This document shows, in pieces, positions 7,987 through 16,836 of a DNA stretch of 55,924 nucleotides. Below the pieces are notes generated by a model. The model had not been told where the DNA came from, searched no databases, and saw only the letters and a list, made by a program, of their open reading frames with translations. Position 1 is the stretch's first letter. Each line of letters begins with the position of its first letter. Made by a program: the position numbers and the translations under genes. The DNA comes from an uncultured Bacteroidales bacterium (GTDB taxonomy: Bacteria > Bacteroidota > Bacteroidia > Bacteroidales > FEN-979): positions 1 to 55,924 of the forward strand of contig CAIKNA010000262.1 in assembly GCA_903828645.1 (NCBI GenBank), given 5' to 3'.

Positions 7987-8559
7987 TTGGAAGGTAAATA
8001 CATCAATATTCATCAAGACCTGATCGATGCCTGCCTGACAGGGGACCGGAATGCCCAATTTGAAATCTACAAACGGTACTATAAAGCCATGTACAACACC
8101 AGCCTTAGAATCGTGAACGACACTGCCGAAGCCGAGGATATCATGCAGGAATCATTCCTGGATGCGTTCCGCCTGCTCGGTACCTATACAGGAGAAGGCA
8201 GTTTTGGTTCCTGGCTCAAGCGGATTGTTGTCAACCGTTCCCTCGACTTTCTTCGCAGGAAAAAGGAGATGGTTTCCCTGGATGAACTGGAATTTGATCT
8301 GACCGATTCCTGTGAAGAAAACAGGGATGAGGTGATTCAATTTCAGGTTGCGGAAGTCAGGCGGGCTATTGCAGAACTTCCTGACGACTACAGGGTTGTG
8401 CTATCGCTCTTTTTAATTGAAGGATATGACCATGAGGAGATTTCACAGATTTTGAATATTTCAAACCAGCTCTCGCGCACACGCTATTCCCGCGCGCGCC
8501 AAAAATTGCTGGAGTTGCTCGGTAAACCCTGTTTTATAAATGTATTTAGCGCAAATTAA
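7987..8559 (+). CDS. ECF-type RNA polymerase sigma factor
   Basis: The 190-residue protein has region 2 (AEAEDIMQESFLDAFRLLG, then GSFGSWLKRIVVNRSLDFLR) and region 4 (AIAELPDDYRVVLSLFLIEG, then HEEISQILNI) of sigma-70 family ECF factors, joined by a short acidic linker. It directs RNA polymerase to a specific promoter set. No ATG precedes region 2 in this frame after the in-frame stop at 7942-7944, so I take the TTG at 7987. The next gene starts two bases after the stop and encodes a single-pass membrane protein that may be its anti-sigma partner, and a DUF4097-like gene overlaps that one. This gene order suggests an envelope-stress operon. Confidence 0.9.
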   Translation: MEGKYINIHQDLIDACLTGDRNAQFEIYKRYYKAMYNTSLRIVNDTAEAEDIMQESFLDAFRLLGTYTGEGSFGSWLKRIVVNRSLDFLRRKKEMVSLDELEFDLTDSCEENRDEVIQFQVAEVRRAIAELPDDYRVVLSLFLIEGYDHEEISQILNISNQLSRTRYSRARQKLLELLGKPCFINVFSAN

Positions 8560-8561
8560 TC

Positions 8562-9119
8562 ATGCCAAACCTGGAAAGTTATATTAAGAATCACCTTGAC
8601 GAATTTGATTCCCCTGAACCTGAGCCGGGTCATTTCAGGAGATTCGGGGAGCGGTTAAATGAACAACAGGGACTGAAACCTGAAGTGCATAGCCGCTCGC
8701 AGATGCTTAAAATTGCAGCATTGATCATCATACTGATCACCGTCAGTGTTTTTGTTTTCGATTATGCTACCCGTGAAATCAAACAGCGGCTTGGCAGTGG
8801 AAAAGAGGGGACGGAATTGCCGGTTGAAATCATGGAAGCTGATCAGTATTATGACAACCAGACAAATACCCAAATTTCAACCATTCGTAAACTGGCGGCA
8901 ACCCGGGAAGATGCTGTTGCATTGAATGCCACAGCCTTGCATGAAATTGCCGGTCTCGATGCCACCGCGAATGAACTGAAAAAGTCACTTGCTGAAAACC
9001 CTGGCAATGAAAGGATCCTCGATGCGATTATCCGGAATCAGCAAATAAAGGAAGCCATGCTCAATACAATTATTACACAGCTATCTCATCAAAACAAACA
9101 GTCAATCCAACGGCCATGA
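8562..9119 (+). CDS. Single-pass membrane protein, possible anti-sigma factor
   Basis: The 185-residue protein has a charged N-terminal segment of about 48 residues, one hydrophobic helix (MLKIAALIIILITVSVFVF, residues about 48-66) and a mainly helical charged C-terminal part. This fits a cytoplasmic sigma-binding segment, a membrane anchor and an outer sensing part, the topology of anti-sigma factors. I see no zinc-binding HX3CX2C motif, so the classical ZAS fold is not supported and the assignment depends on position. It starts two bases after the sigma gene and overlaps the next gene by four bases (ATGA), so the three genes are almost certainly translated from one mRNA. Confidence 0.65.
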   Translation: MPNLESYIKNHLDEFDSPEPEPGHFRRFGERLNEQQGLKPEVHSRSQMLKIAALIIILITVSVFVFDYATREIKQRLGSGKEGTELPVEIMEADQYYDNQTNTQISTIRKLAATREDAVALNATALHEIAGLDATANELKKSLAENPGNERILDAIIRNQQIKEAMLNTIITQLSHQNKQSIQRP

Positions 9120-10168
9120 AAACCATTTTAAAAATAGCACTCTTCATCCTGGGTTTTATCCTCCTGCTCGGTATTAAAGGGGCAAAGGCCCACGGCGAAT
9201 TTACAAAAGTGATCAAAAAGGAGTTTACTGTAACCCCCGACGTACAGCTTACCGTGAACAACCGTTTCGGGAAGGTTCATTGCACCAACTGGGAGATGAA
9301 CTCGGTTTCCATCGAGGTGACCATTACAGTTACCGCAGCAGACCAGGGGGAGGCTGATAAAAAGTTTTCCAGGATTTCAGTTGATTTTACTGACTCTCCG
9401 TCATCAGTCAGTGCCATCACGAACATGAATGAAATAAAAAACTCGGGCAGGGGCCGGTTCTCGGTTGATTACATGATCAGCATGCCTGTCACTGCCAATC
9501 TGGATGTTACAAACAAATTCGGGGATATCTTCATCAACGAGCTCCAGGGCAAAGCAAGAATAAACCTGGGGTATGGCAACCTGGAGGCAAAAAAGCTCGG
9601 AAACTCCGACAACCTGCTGGAAATTAAATTCAGCAAAGCCAGGGTCAATTGGATCAAAGGAGCTGTAATGACATTGAAATATTCAGAAATGAGCCTCGAT
9701 TATGCCGGCAGTTTGCGTCTCGATTCCAAATATTCAAACCTGGATGCCCAAAAAATCATCGCACTCAACATGGTATTCGAAGGGGGTAACCTCAATATGG
9801 AAAATTCATCGGCAGTGGAGAGCCGGGGCAAATTCTCAGACATAGATATACAACGTATCGGGCAAAGTCTTAACCTTGACATTCAGTACGGTAGCTTTGA
9901 GGTGCATGAAATGCCGGCAGATTTCACCTCTGTGAACATCCGGAACAAATATGGCGATGTATCGATAGGGTTGAGCGGGCAGGCAAAATACAGCCTGGAA
10001 GCTGAACTTAAATATTGTGAACTTGATTATCCTGCGGAAAAAGCAAAATTTTCCTACAGGTCAACGACTCCTACGGCAAATTCATATAAGGGAACGGTTG
10101 GGGGAAGTGATTCGCCGGTGAGCAAGGTTGTTATAAACAGTGAGTATGGGAATGTTAGCCTTAAATAA
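9116..10168 (+). CDS. Secreted DUF4097-like beta-repeat protein
   Basis: The 350-residue protein starts with a clear signal peptide (MKTILKIALFILGFILLLG, ending near AKA-HG). The mature part consists of repeated short beta strands alternating with Gly/Asn turns, such as TNKFGDIFINELQGKARINL and RNKYGDVSIGLSG. That is the look of DUF4097/DUF2807-type right-handed beta-helix or beta-solenoid proteins. The NKFGD/NKYGD motif recurs along the chain. It is translationally coupled to the upstream membrane protein through an ATGA overlap. Such proteins often follow ECF sigma genes in Bacteroidota, and a periplasmic or surface adhesin-like role has been proposed for the family; its function in this operon is unknown. 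Confidence 0.75.
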   Translation: MKTILKIALFILGFILLLGIKGAKAHGEFTKVIKKEFTVTPDVQLTVNNRFGKVHCTNWEMNSVSIEVTITVTAADQGEADKKFSRISVDFTDSPSSVSAITNMNEIKNSGRGRFSVDYMISMPVTANLDVTNKFGDIFINELQGKARINLGYGNLEAKKLGNSDNLLEIKFSKARVNWIKGAVMTLKYSEMSLDYAGSLRLDSKYSNLDAQKIIALNMVFEGGNLNMENSSAVESRGKFSDIDIQRIGQSLNLDIQYGSFEVHEMPADFTSVNIRNKYGDVSIGLSGQAKYSLEAELKYCELDYPAEKAKFSYRSTTPTANSYKGTVGGSDSPVSKVVINSEYGNVSLK

Positions 10169-10201
10169 TTGCAAAATGCAAAATCAAAATTCAAAATGCA
10201 A
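10169..10201. repeat. AT-rich imperfect tandem repeat
   Basis: Immediately after the DUF4097-like stop codon the sequence repeats AAAATGCAAAATCAAAATTCAAAATGC-like blocks with a 7- to 10-base period. It is less regular than the heptamer arrays elsewhere but also abuts a stop codon. Confidence 0.5.
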
Positions 10202-10252
10202 ATAGTTGTAACCAAATCAGATAATCACGTCAAATAAATTAAAAATTATTCT

Positions 10253-10984
10253 ATGAAAACAACAAGATTCTTTTCGGCATTCATGTTAATCAGCCTGTTC
10301 CTGGGGCTGTCGAGTCTGTTCGCAGCATGCAACGAATTTGGAGTTCATGGCGACGGGAACGTATTGAAAGAGACCCGCAAAACCGGTTCTTTCAACGGAA
10401 TTGAAGTATCCGGTGCATTTGATATTGTCATGAAACAAGGTGCAACCGAAGAGGTAATCATAGAGTCTGACGCCAACCTGCTTCCACTTATCCGCACCGA
10501 TGTTGTTGGCGGGATCCTTAAAATCGAAACAAAAAAGCCGGTAAGCCATGTTACGGTGATGAAGGTTTACATCACCGTGAAGGAGCTGAAACGCATTGAA
10601 ACAAGCGGTGCTGTAGATATCAGGACCGATGGCCGGATAAATGTCCCGGAACTCAGCATTGAGGCATCGGGGGCAACCGATTCGAAACTTGAGATTGCAG
10701 TGACGAAACTGAAACTGGAATGCAGCGGCGCCAGCAAGATAAGGTTCTCTGGTTCTGCGACGGATGTGAGCATGGAGCTTTCCGGAGCGTCCGACATATT
10801 TGGTTATGACCTCCTTGCCGAAAGTTACGACATCGATATCAGTGGTGCCGGTAATGCCCAGGTGAATGTTTCAAAAAAGATACATGCTGAAATTTCAGGG
10901 GCAGGCAGTGTCAAGTACAAAGGATCGCCGGCCGAAATCGATCAGAGTGTTTCCGGAGCAGGATCGATAAAGAAAGTAGAGTAA
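10253..10984 (+). CDS. Head-GIN (DUF2807) domain protein
   Basis: The 243-residue protein has an N-terminal signal sequence ending LSSLFAAC. Cys near residue 25 could be lipidated, although the -3 residue Phe is not typical of a lipobox. The mature chain carries the head-GIN signature FNGIEVSGAFDIVMKQG and then repeats of SGA with changing neighbours (ETSGAVDI, EASGATDS, ELSGASDI, DISGAGNA), typical of the DUF2807 beta-helix. The family was described as putative autotransporter-adhesin head domains; its biochemical role is unknown. It follows the ECF sigma operon with an 84-base gap and may share its regulation. The convergent recR gene ends eight bases after its stop. Confidence 0.85.
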   Translation: MKTTRFFSAFMLISLFLGLSSLFAACNEFGVHGDGNVLKETRKTGSFNGIEVSGAFDIVMKQGATEEVIIESDANLLPLIRTDVVGGILKIETKKPVSHVTVMKVYITVKELKRIETSGAVDIRTDGRINVPELSIEASGATDSKLEIAVTKLKLECSGASKIRFSGSATDVSMELSGASDIFGYDLLAESYDIDISGAGNAQVNVSKKIHAEISGAGSVKYKGSPAEIDQSVSGAGSIKKVE

Positions 10985-10991
10985 GGAAATT

Positions 10992-11612
10992 TTATTGCTT
11001 TAACCCCGACTCATATGGGGTCCGGTTCAGAATGGAGCGACCGAGGGTTACTTCGTCGGTGTGTTCAAGTTCGTCGCCGATTGAAACTCCACGGGCAATG
11101 GTTGTAAGTTTGAGATTGAATTCTGCCAGTTTCCTGAAAAGGTAAAAGTTCGTCGTATCCCCTTCAATGGTCGTCGGCAGCGCGAGGATTATTTCAACGA
11201 TTTTACCGGTTTCCACCCGGCTGATAAGGGCTTCGATGTGAAGATCGCGTGGACCGATTCCATCCATCGGGGATATGATCCCTCCCAGAACATGATACAC
11301 ACCGCTGAACTGACCTGTATTCTCAATGGCCATCACATCGCGGATGTCTTCCACAACGCAGATGAGAGCGTGGTCGCGTTTCGGGCTTGCGCAGATGGCG
11401 CAAAGCTCCTGGTCGGAAATATTATGGCATTCGGTACAATAAATAATATCATTCCGCATTTTAATTACCGCGGTTCCCAATGATTCAACCTCCTGGACGT
11501 TTCGCTTAAGCAAATGCAACGCCATGCGCAGGGCGGTTTTTCGACCGATCCCAGGTAGTTTGGCCAGCTCATTGACCGCCTGTTCAAGAAGTTTGGAAGG
11601 ATATGATTGCAT
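10992..11612 (-). CDS. recR: Recombination mediator protein RecR
   Basis: The 206-residue protein has all parts of RecR: an N-terminal helix-hairpin-helix ([20 protein letters not shown], residues about 17-36), a four-Cys zinc finger ([20 protein letters not shown]), and a TOPRIM domain beginning [16 protein letters not shown], followed by the C-terminal segment [15 protein letters not shown] with a conserved Walker-B-like region. With RecO and RecF it helps load RecA onto SSB-coated single-stranded DNA during gap repair. The length is normal (about 200). It is convergent with the head-GIN gene and divergent from a MORN-like gene. No recF or recO is nearby, and recA lies 8 kb away. Confidence 0.96.
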   Translation of the reverse strand: MQSYPSKLLEQAVNELAKLPGIGRKTALRMALHLLKRNVQEVESLGTAVIKMRNDIIYCTECHNISDQELCAICASPKRDHALICVVEDIRDVMAIENTGQFSGVYHVLGGIISPMDGIGPRDLHIEALISRVETGKIVEIILALPTTIEGDTTNFYLFRKLAEFNLKLTTIARGVSIGDELEHTDEVTLGRSILNRTPYESGLKQ

Positions 11613-11752
11613 GGAAACCAGTGTTTGGCAGAATAGATTTTTTATATGTCACATTTCCGGAAAGGCTCCTTTGATGTGTAAAAATAAAGTACTTCAGCTG
11701 AATGTTGTAAATTTACCCAATAATTGTGATAAAAAACCAATTTTCACGAATA

Positions 11753-12454
11753 ATGTCCCGAATTTCCATCCTCCTCTTATTGACATTTTTTTCATCCCTC
11801 CTCCCGGCCCAGGATACCCTGAATGTGACAGACAGCAGGGGACACCGGCAAGGCAATTGGCGTAAAGCAGACTCAGCCGGGAGGGTTGTTTACACAGGGC
11901 GGTTCAAAGACGGAGTACCGGTCGGAGAGTTTCGTTACTACTATCCCGATGGCAAACTGAAAACTTTGTCGGTGGTTTCAAACGATGGAAAAAAGGCGGT
12001 GACACTCTCCTACTTTCCCGATGGCCGGAAAATGGCAGCAGGAAATTACCTGAATGAAAAAAAAGACAGTACCTGGCAGTTCTTCAGTGAATCGAGCGGC
12101 ACGCTGGTTTCCGAGGAGACCTATGTCGCGGGTGTAATCGAAGGAGCCTCACGGGTCTATTTCCAGGAAGGAGGGCTGTCGGAACTTCAAATGTATAAAA
12201 ATGGCATCAGGGATGGTGTTTGGGAACAATATTACCTTGATGGGAAACTGAAGTTGCACGGAGCCTTCAAAGGTGGTGAGAAACAGGGGGCCTTTAAAAC
12301 TTTTTACAGCTCGGGAAAACAAATGACTGAAGGTCAGTATAACAAGGGTCACCAGGAAGGAACCTGGACCTATTACACGGAGAAGGGTGCCGTCTCCAGG
12401 AAAGAGTTTTATGACCACGGGAAACTGCTTAAAGTGGACCCGCCTGCCAAATAA
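11753..12454 (+). CDS. Secreted MORN/YwqK-repeat protein
   Basis: From the ATG at 11753 the protein is 233 residues with a clean signal peptide (MSRISILLLLTFFSSLLPAQ). The frame opens earlier at a GTG (11726), but that would put charged residues in front of the signal, so I reject it. The mature part holds seven or eight repeats of the pattern G-x-x-x-G-x-W-x-x-Y-Y-x-x-G-K-L, for example DGVWEQYYLDGKLKLHGAFK and EGTWTYYTEKGAVSRKEFY. These are MORN-like repeats of the YwqK antitoxin superfamily. Although database names often say toxin-antitoxin, secreted Bacteroidota versions have no such proven role. It is likely periplasmic or on the outer membrane. It is convergent with clpB, with three bases between the stops. 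Confidence 0.82.
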   Translation: MSRISILLLLTFFSSLLPAQDTLNVTDSRGHRQGNWRKADSAGRVVYTGRFKDGVPVGEFRYYYPDGKLKTLSVVSNDGKKAVTLSYFPDGRKMAAGNYLNEKKDSTWQFFSESSGTLVSEETYVAGVIEGASRVYFQEGGLSELQMYKNGIRDGVWEQYYLDGKLKLHGAFKGGEKQGAFKTFYSSGKQMTEGQYNKGHQEGTWTYYTEKGAVSRKEFYDHGKLLKVDPPAK

Positions 12455-12457
12455 GGG

Positions 12458-15049
12458 CTACTTGTTGGTGAAAACCAACTGGCCCTCGTTTACGCCGATC
12501 TCGATCGCTGCCTCCCGGTCAAGGTTGCCTTCCAGGATCATTTTTGAAAGCTCATTCATCACCTGCTTTTGAATCACCCTTTTTATAGGCCTGGCCCCAT
12601 ATTGCGGATCAAAACCCAGGCGGGCGATTTGTGCGATTGCAGCAGGTGTTGCAGTGAGGGTAATGTTGTTCTTTTCAAGCATTCCTTTAAGAATATTTAT
12701 CTGAATTTCAACCACCTGTGTAATTTCAGCCAGAGAAAGTGGTTTGAACATGATGATCTCATCCACACGGTTCAGGAATTCAGGCCGGATACTCTTTTTG
12801 AGCAATGCGAATACCTCCTCCCGTGTTTTGCTGAACATTTCATCCCGGTTTTTATCGGTCACCTGTTCCATATTCTCCTGGATGATGTGCGAACCGATGT
12901 TTGAAGTCATGATGATGATCGTATTCCTGAAGTCGACTGTCCGGCCTTTATTGTCGGTCAAACGGCCATCGTCGAGCACCTGCAGCAGGATGTTGAAGAC
13001 ATCTGGATGGGCCTTTTCAATTTCATCAAGCAGCACAACAGCGTATGGCTTTCTCCTGATGGCCTCGGTAAGCTGCCCGCTCTCCTCATAACCAACATAC
13101 CCCGGGGGAGCCCCGATGAGCCGCGACACCGTATGCCGTTCCTGGTATTCCGACATGTCGATGCGTACCATGTTGTTTTCATTGTTGAAAAGGAATTCGG
13201 CCAGTGCCTTGGCAAGTTCTGTCTTTCCGACACCCGTTGTTCCCAGGAAAATAAACGAACCGATCGGCCGCCTTGTATCCTGGAGTCCGGCCCGGCTGCG
13301 GCGAATGGCATCTGCGACTGCACCGATCGCCTCGTCCTGACCCACGACCCGCATGTGAAGTTCGGTTTCAAGTTCCATCAGTTTCTGTCGCTCCCCCTGC
13401 AGCATGCGGTTCACAGGGATACCGGTCCACCTGGATACGATCGCTGCAATTTCTTCGGTTCCGATCTCTTCGTTCACCAGGGGTGAATCTTTTTGTATCC
13501 CCGATAATTTTTCCTTCAACCGTTCGATCTCTTTTTCTGCCTGGGGTATTTTCCCGTACCTTATTTCAGCGACTTTTTCCAGGTTGCCGCTTCGGTTGGC
13601 CTGGTCAGCCTCAAGTTTAAAGGCTTCGATCTCATTTTTCCGCAATTGGATGGTGTCTACCAACTCTTTTTCAGACTTCCACCTTGCCCGCAGGTCCTGT
13701 TGTTCATCCTTGAGATTTGCAATTTCTCCGCTCAGTGTCCTCAACCGTTCCTCATCATTTTCGCGTTTTATGGCCTCCCGTTCAATCTCCATCTGGCGGA
13801 TTTTCCGTTCGATTTTTTCCAGCTCTTCAGGCACCGAATTGATCTCCAGCCGCAGTTTCGAAGCTGCCTCATCAACCAGGTCAATCGCCTTGTCGGGCAG
13901 GAACCTGTCGGTGATATAGCGTTGGGAAAGCTCCACAGCTGCAATGATGGCTTCATCCTTTATTCTCACCCGGTGATGCGATTCATACCGCTCCTTCAAC
14001 CCGCGAAGGATGGAGATGGCATCAACCGTGTCGGGCTCATTGACCATAACCGGTTGAAAACGGCGTTCGAGAGCCTTGTCCTTTTCGAAATATTTCTGAA
14101 ATTCTTTCAGGGTCGTTGCACCTATGGCACGCAAATCACCGCGTGCAAGTGCAGGTTTCAGGATATTCGCGGCATCCATCGCACCTTCACTGGCACCCGC
14201 GCCAACCAGGGTATGTATTTCATCAATAAATAAAATAATTTCACCGTCGGCGGCCATAACTTCCTTGACCACGCTCTTCAGCCTTTCCTCGAATTCACCT
14301 TTGTATTTGGCCCCGGCAATCAGGGCCCCCATGTCGAGGGAATAGATCTGCTTGCTTTTGAGGTTTTCAGGAACATCCCCGTCAATAATCCGGTGGGCAA
14401 GGCCTTCGGCGATTGCCGTCTTTCCCACACCAGGTTCCCCGATCAGGATCGGGTTGTTTTTGGTACGGCGCGACAGGATCTGCAGAATTCTCCTGATCTC
14501 CTCATCACGGCCGATAACCGGATCGAGCTTTCCCTCGCGTGCCAGGTCGTTCAGGTTTCTTGCATATTTGTTGAGTGCATGGTAACTCTCTTCCGCCATC
14601 TGGCTTTTCACGCTGCTGCCCTGCCTGAGTTGCCCGATGGCAGTGAGCAGGTCACGTTCGGTCACCCCGTTGTCTTTAAGCAACCGTGCCGCAGGATCGT
14701 TCACGGAAATAATGCCGAGGAGCATATGTTCAATGGATACGAAATCATCCTTCATTCCCCTGGAAACTGTAACAGCCTTCTGCAAAGCCTTTGTGGCATC
14801 CCCCGACAGAAATTGTTCCCCGCCGCTCACTTTTGGCAAAGATTCAACCATTTTATCCAACGCTTTCCCAACGATATCGATATTCACATTCAACTTTTTC
14901 AGCAGATAGGGAATAACATTTTCATCCACAGACAAGATCCCCTTGAGTAAATGTGTGTTTTCCACAGACTGGTTCTGAAAAGCCGCTGCCAGTTCCTGGG
15001 CTTTCTGAATAGCCTCCTGGGCCTTGAGGGTGAAATTATTGAAGTTCAT
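12458..15049 (-). CDS. clpB: ATP-dependent disaggregase ClpB
   Basis: ClpB uses two AAA+ rings to extract polypeptides from aggregates together with DnaK. The 863-residue protein has the Clp N-domain ([20 protein letters not shown]), NBD1 with Walker [14 protein letters not shown] and Walker [12 protein letters not shown], the long coiled-coil middle domain (about residues 410-520) that distinguishes ClpB from ClpA and ClpC, and NBD2 with Walker [19 protein letters not shown] and [14 protein letters not shown]. The sensor and arginine-finger regions ([21 protein letters not shown]) are present. Size and order are standard. It is monocistronic, with an upstream leader shared divergently with a CoA-binding protein gene; I could not identify a heat-shock operator. 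Confidence 0.97.
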   Translation of the reverse strand: MNFNNFTLKAQEAIQKAQELAAAFQNQSVENTHLLKGILSVDENVIPYLLKKLNVNIDIVGKALDKMVESLPKVSGGEQFLSGDATKALQKAVTVSRGMKDDFVSIEHMLLGIISVNDPAARLLKDNGVTERDLLTAIGQLRQGSSVKSQMAEESYHALNKYARNLNDLAREGKLDPVIGRDEEIRRILQILSRRTKNNPILIGEPGVGKTAIAEGLAHRIIDGDVPENLKSKQIYSLDMGALIAGAKYKGEFEERLKSVVKEVMAADGEIILFIDEIHTLVGAGASEGAMDAANILKPALARGDLRAIGATTLKEFQKYFEKDKALERRFQPVMVNEPDTVDAISILRGLKERYESHHRVRIKDEAIIAAVELSQRYITDRFLPDKAIDLVDEAASKLRLEINSVPEELEKIERKIRQMEIEREAIKRENDEERLRTLSGEIANLKDEQQDLRARWKSEKELVDTIQLRKNEIEAFKLEADQANRSGNLEKVAEIRYGKIPQAEKEIERLKEKLSGIQKDSPLVNEEIGTEEIAAIVSRWTGIPVNRMLQGERQKLMELETELHMRVVGQDEAIGAVADAIRRSRAGLQDTRRPIGSFIFLGTTGVGKTELAKALAEFLFNNENNMVRIDMSEYQERHTVSRLIGAPPGYVGYEESGQLTEAIRRKPYAVVLLDEIEKAHPDVFNILLQVLDDGRLTDNKGRTVDFRNTIIIMTSNIGSHIIQENMEQVTDKNRDEMFSKTREEVFALLKKSIRPEFLNRVDEIIMFKPLSLAEITQVVEIQINILKGMLEKNNITLTATPAAIAQIARLGFDPQYGARPIKRVIQKQVMNELSKMILEGNLDREAAIEIGVNEGQLVFTNK

Positions 15050-15185
15050 GGGTTGATCGGTTTAATTGTTTCATTTGCTGTGTGCTCAAATTTGCGTCCA
15101 AACCCTGGATGCCTTATCATTTATGAAATTGTGTCATAACAATGGCATTTTTTCCGACGTTTTGGCTGTTTTTATTTACATTTGC

Positions 15186-15202
15186 CTGATTCGGCGAATC
15201 AG
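15186..15202 (+). promoter_or_regulatory. Hairpin overlapping the ribosome binding site
   Basis: CTGATTC-GGC-GAATCAG is a perfect 7-bp inverted repeat with a 3-base loop. Its right arm shares two bases with the strong Shine-Dalgarno AGGAGG at 15201-15206, just before the GTG start at 15210. In RNA it could partly hide the ribosome binding site, or stop RNA from upstream. Confidence 0.5.
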
Positions 15203-15209
15203 GAGGCAC

Positions 15210-15572
15210 GTGAAAAAAAAAACATTGGTACTTGGGGCCAGCACAAATCCGGAGCGGTTTTCTTACATGGCTGTGAGAAAGCTCAAATATGGCAATATCC
15301 CTGTGGTGGCGGTTGGTCTCAGGGAGGGGGAGATCAGTGGGGTAAGGATTGAAAAACCATTCCCGAAATTTGAAGATATTCACACCATAACCATTTATAT
15401 CGGTCCGAAGAACCTCACTGCCTATTACGACTATATTATCGGGCTGAAACCCAAACGGGTGATTTTCAACCCCGGCACCGAATCCCCGGAGTTTGCAGGA
15501 AGGCTCTCCTCGGCAGGAGTGGAAGTGGTTCATGCCTGTACGCTGATCATGATCTCGAACAATCTTTACTGA
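15210..15572 (+). CDS. CoA-binding (YccU-like) domain protein
   Basis: From the GTG at 15210 the protein is 120 residues and begins VKKKTLVLGASTNPERFSYM, the Rossmann-like nucleotide-binding turn of CoA_binding_2 (YccU-like) proteins. Later signatures GLREGEISGVRI and KPKRVIFNPGTES fit the same family. The frame stays open upstream to 15066, but that part reads like non-coding sequence (hydrophobic, Ile-rich) and the AGGAGG at 15201-15206 supports the GTG. Spacing from AGGAGG to GTG is only three bases, which is short. Family members bind CoA; a role in acyl metabolism or as a sensor has been suggested but not shown. The gene is divergent from clpB. Confidence 0.85.
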   Translation: MKKKTLVLGASTNPERFSYMAVRKLKYGNIPVVAVGLREGEISGVRIEKPFPKFEDIHTITIYIGPKNLTAYYDYIIGLKPKRVIFNPGTESPEFAGRLSSAGVEVVHACTLIMISNNLY

Positions 15573-15703
15573 AAAACCAGTGAATTTATACGCTTCATTC
15601 CCGGGATGGCAAACGGTCATACTAAGCATGGTGATTGAAGCGTTATCTTATAGTGGCCGGAATCAAAGAATTTCTTATTTTTGTGCCAGTATTGAAATCC
15701 CAG

Positions 15704-16822
15704 ATGAAACATTTCCTCCTCGTACTGTTTTTTTTCTGCAGCATCGTTGCTATCAGCCAGGTATCCATTGTTGTCAGACCTGCTGATACAATTGTTTGTT
15801 TCCGCGACAGCGTTGCATTCACCCCCGTCATCAAAAACACCGGTACAGCGAAAATTTCCTACCAGTGGCAAAAAAATTCCATTGACATTTCGGGCGCCAC
15901 CGATTCTATTTATGCCATCAAACATGTGAAAAGCGGTTCTACCGGTATTTACCGCTGCATTATTTCGGTCGCAGGCATGGGTGTTGACACAAGCAACAAT
16001 GCCGTGTTGCGCATGCATCCCCGGATGTACATCGATACTCTGTACCGTTATAACCAGCTCGGGTGCGCAGGTGTGTGCAAGGGGCAGTTCAAAGCACGGG
16101 TGTCGGGTGGAACTCCATCCTTGATTTATCCACCATACAATTATGTGTGGAATGGGGGACATTCACAGGATACCATTGTCTTTGGCCTTTGTCCCGGCCA
16201 TTCAACCTTTACTGCCACGGATTCATTGGGGTGTTCGATTGACAGTGTTTATTTTGTCGATGTTTTAAAATCACCAAAGGTCACCTTTGAAATCAAACCC
16301 GACAGCGTAGTTTACCTCACAAACCCCAACATACAGGTGAATTTTCCAGATTCCATGAAAAAGCATATCACAAACTGGACCTGGAATTTCGGCGACTCCA
16401 TCAAAGTCCCAAATCTGAACCCGGTATCGCACACATACAGCAAAGCTGCAACTTTTACAGTGGGGTTGAGTTTTACGGATTTAAATGGTTGCGACACAAC
16501 AGTTACCAACATTGTAACAGTTAAAGTGGCCGAACTAGACATTCCCAATCTTTTTACCCCCAACGGGGACGGTATTAACGATTTTTTTGCCATCCAGTTA
16601 AAGGATGACAGAAAGAGAGACTACCGGGAAGCATACCTGGGGGACGAGTTGCTGGTTTTTGACCGCTGGGGGCGAAAAGTGCTCGATACGGTGAATTACA
16701 AAAGTGAAGCCTGGGACGGCGACCGGCTTTCCGACGGAACCTATTTCTTTATCCTGAAGTGCACCGGGCAATTCGGAAACGAGGTCACCAAGGGTTCTGT
16801 TACCATCCTCCGGGGTAAATAA
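15704..16822 (+). CDS. Secreted Ig/PKD protein with T9SS type B sorting domain
   Basis: From the ATG at 15704 the protein is 372 residues with a signal peptide (MKHFLLVLFFFCSIVAISQ). The frame opens 23 codons earlier, but the signal peptide fixes the start. Next come an Ig-like domain (YQWQKNSIDISGATDSIYAI), a variable domain with paired Cys residues, and a PKD domain (ITNWTWNFGDSIKVPNLNPV). The C-terminus has the gliding-motility-associated type B sorting domain: LFTPNGDGINDFFAI, VFDRWGRKV and GTYFFILKC. It should be exported by Sec, carried across the outer membrane by the type IX system and held at the surface. It is probably a surface adhesin or structural protein; no catalytic motif is visible. 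A -7 element, TATTTTTG, lies at 15676. Confidence 0.88.
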   Translation: MKHFLLVLFFFCSIVAISQVSIVVRPADTIVCFRDSVAFTPVIKNTGTAKISYQWQKNSIDISGATDSIYAIKHVKSGSTGIYRCIISVAGMGVDTSNNAVLRMHPRMYIDTLYRYNQLGCAGVCKGQFKARVSGGTPSLIYPPYNYVWNGGHSQDTIVFGLCPGHSTFTATDSLGCSIDSVYFVDVLKSPKVTFEIKPDSVVYLTNPNIQVNFPDSMKKHITNWTWNFGDSIKVPNLNPVSHTYSKAATFTVGLSFTDLNGCDTTVTNIVTVKVAELDIPNLFTPNGDGINDFFAIQLKDDRKRDYREAYLGDELLVFDRWGRKVLDTVNYKSEAWDGDRLSDGTYFFILKCTGQFGNEVTKGSVTILRGK

Positions 16823-16836
16823 TTTTTCAGGTCATC

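Noticed and set aside
13007-14950. Several plus-strand frames of 115-195 codons opposite clpB
   Set aside because: The ClpB reading is full length and conserved; the opposite frames are a by-product of its codon usage.
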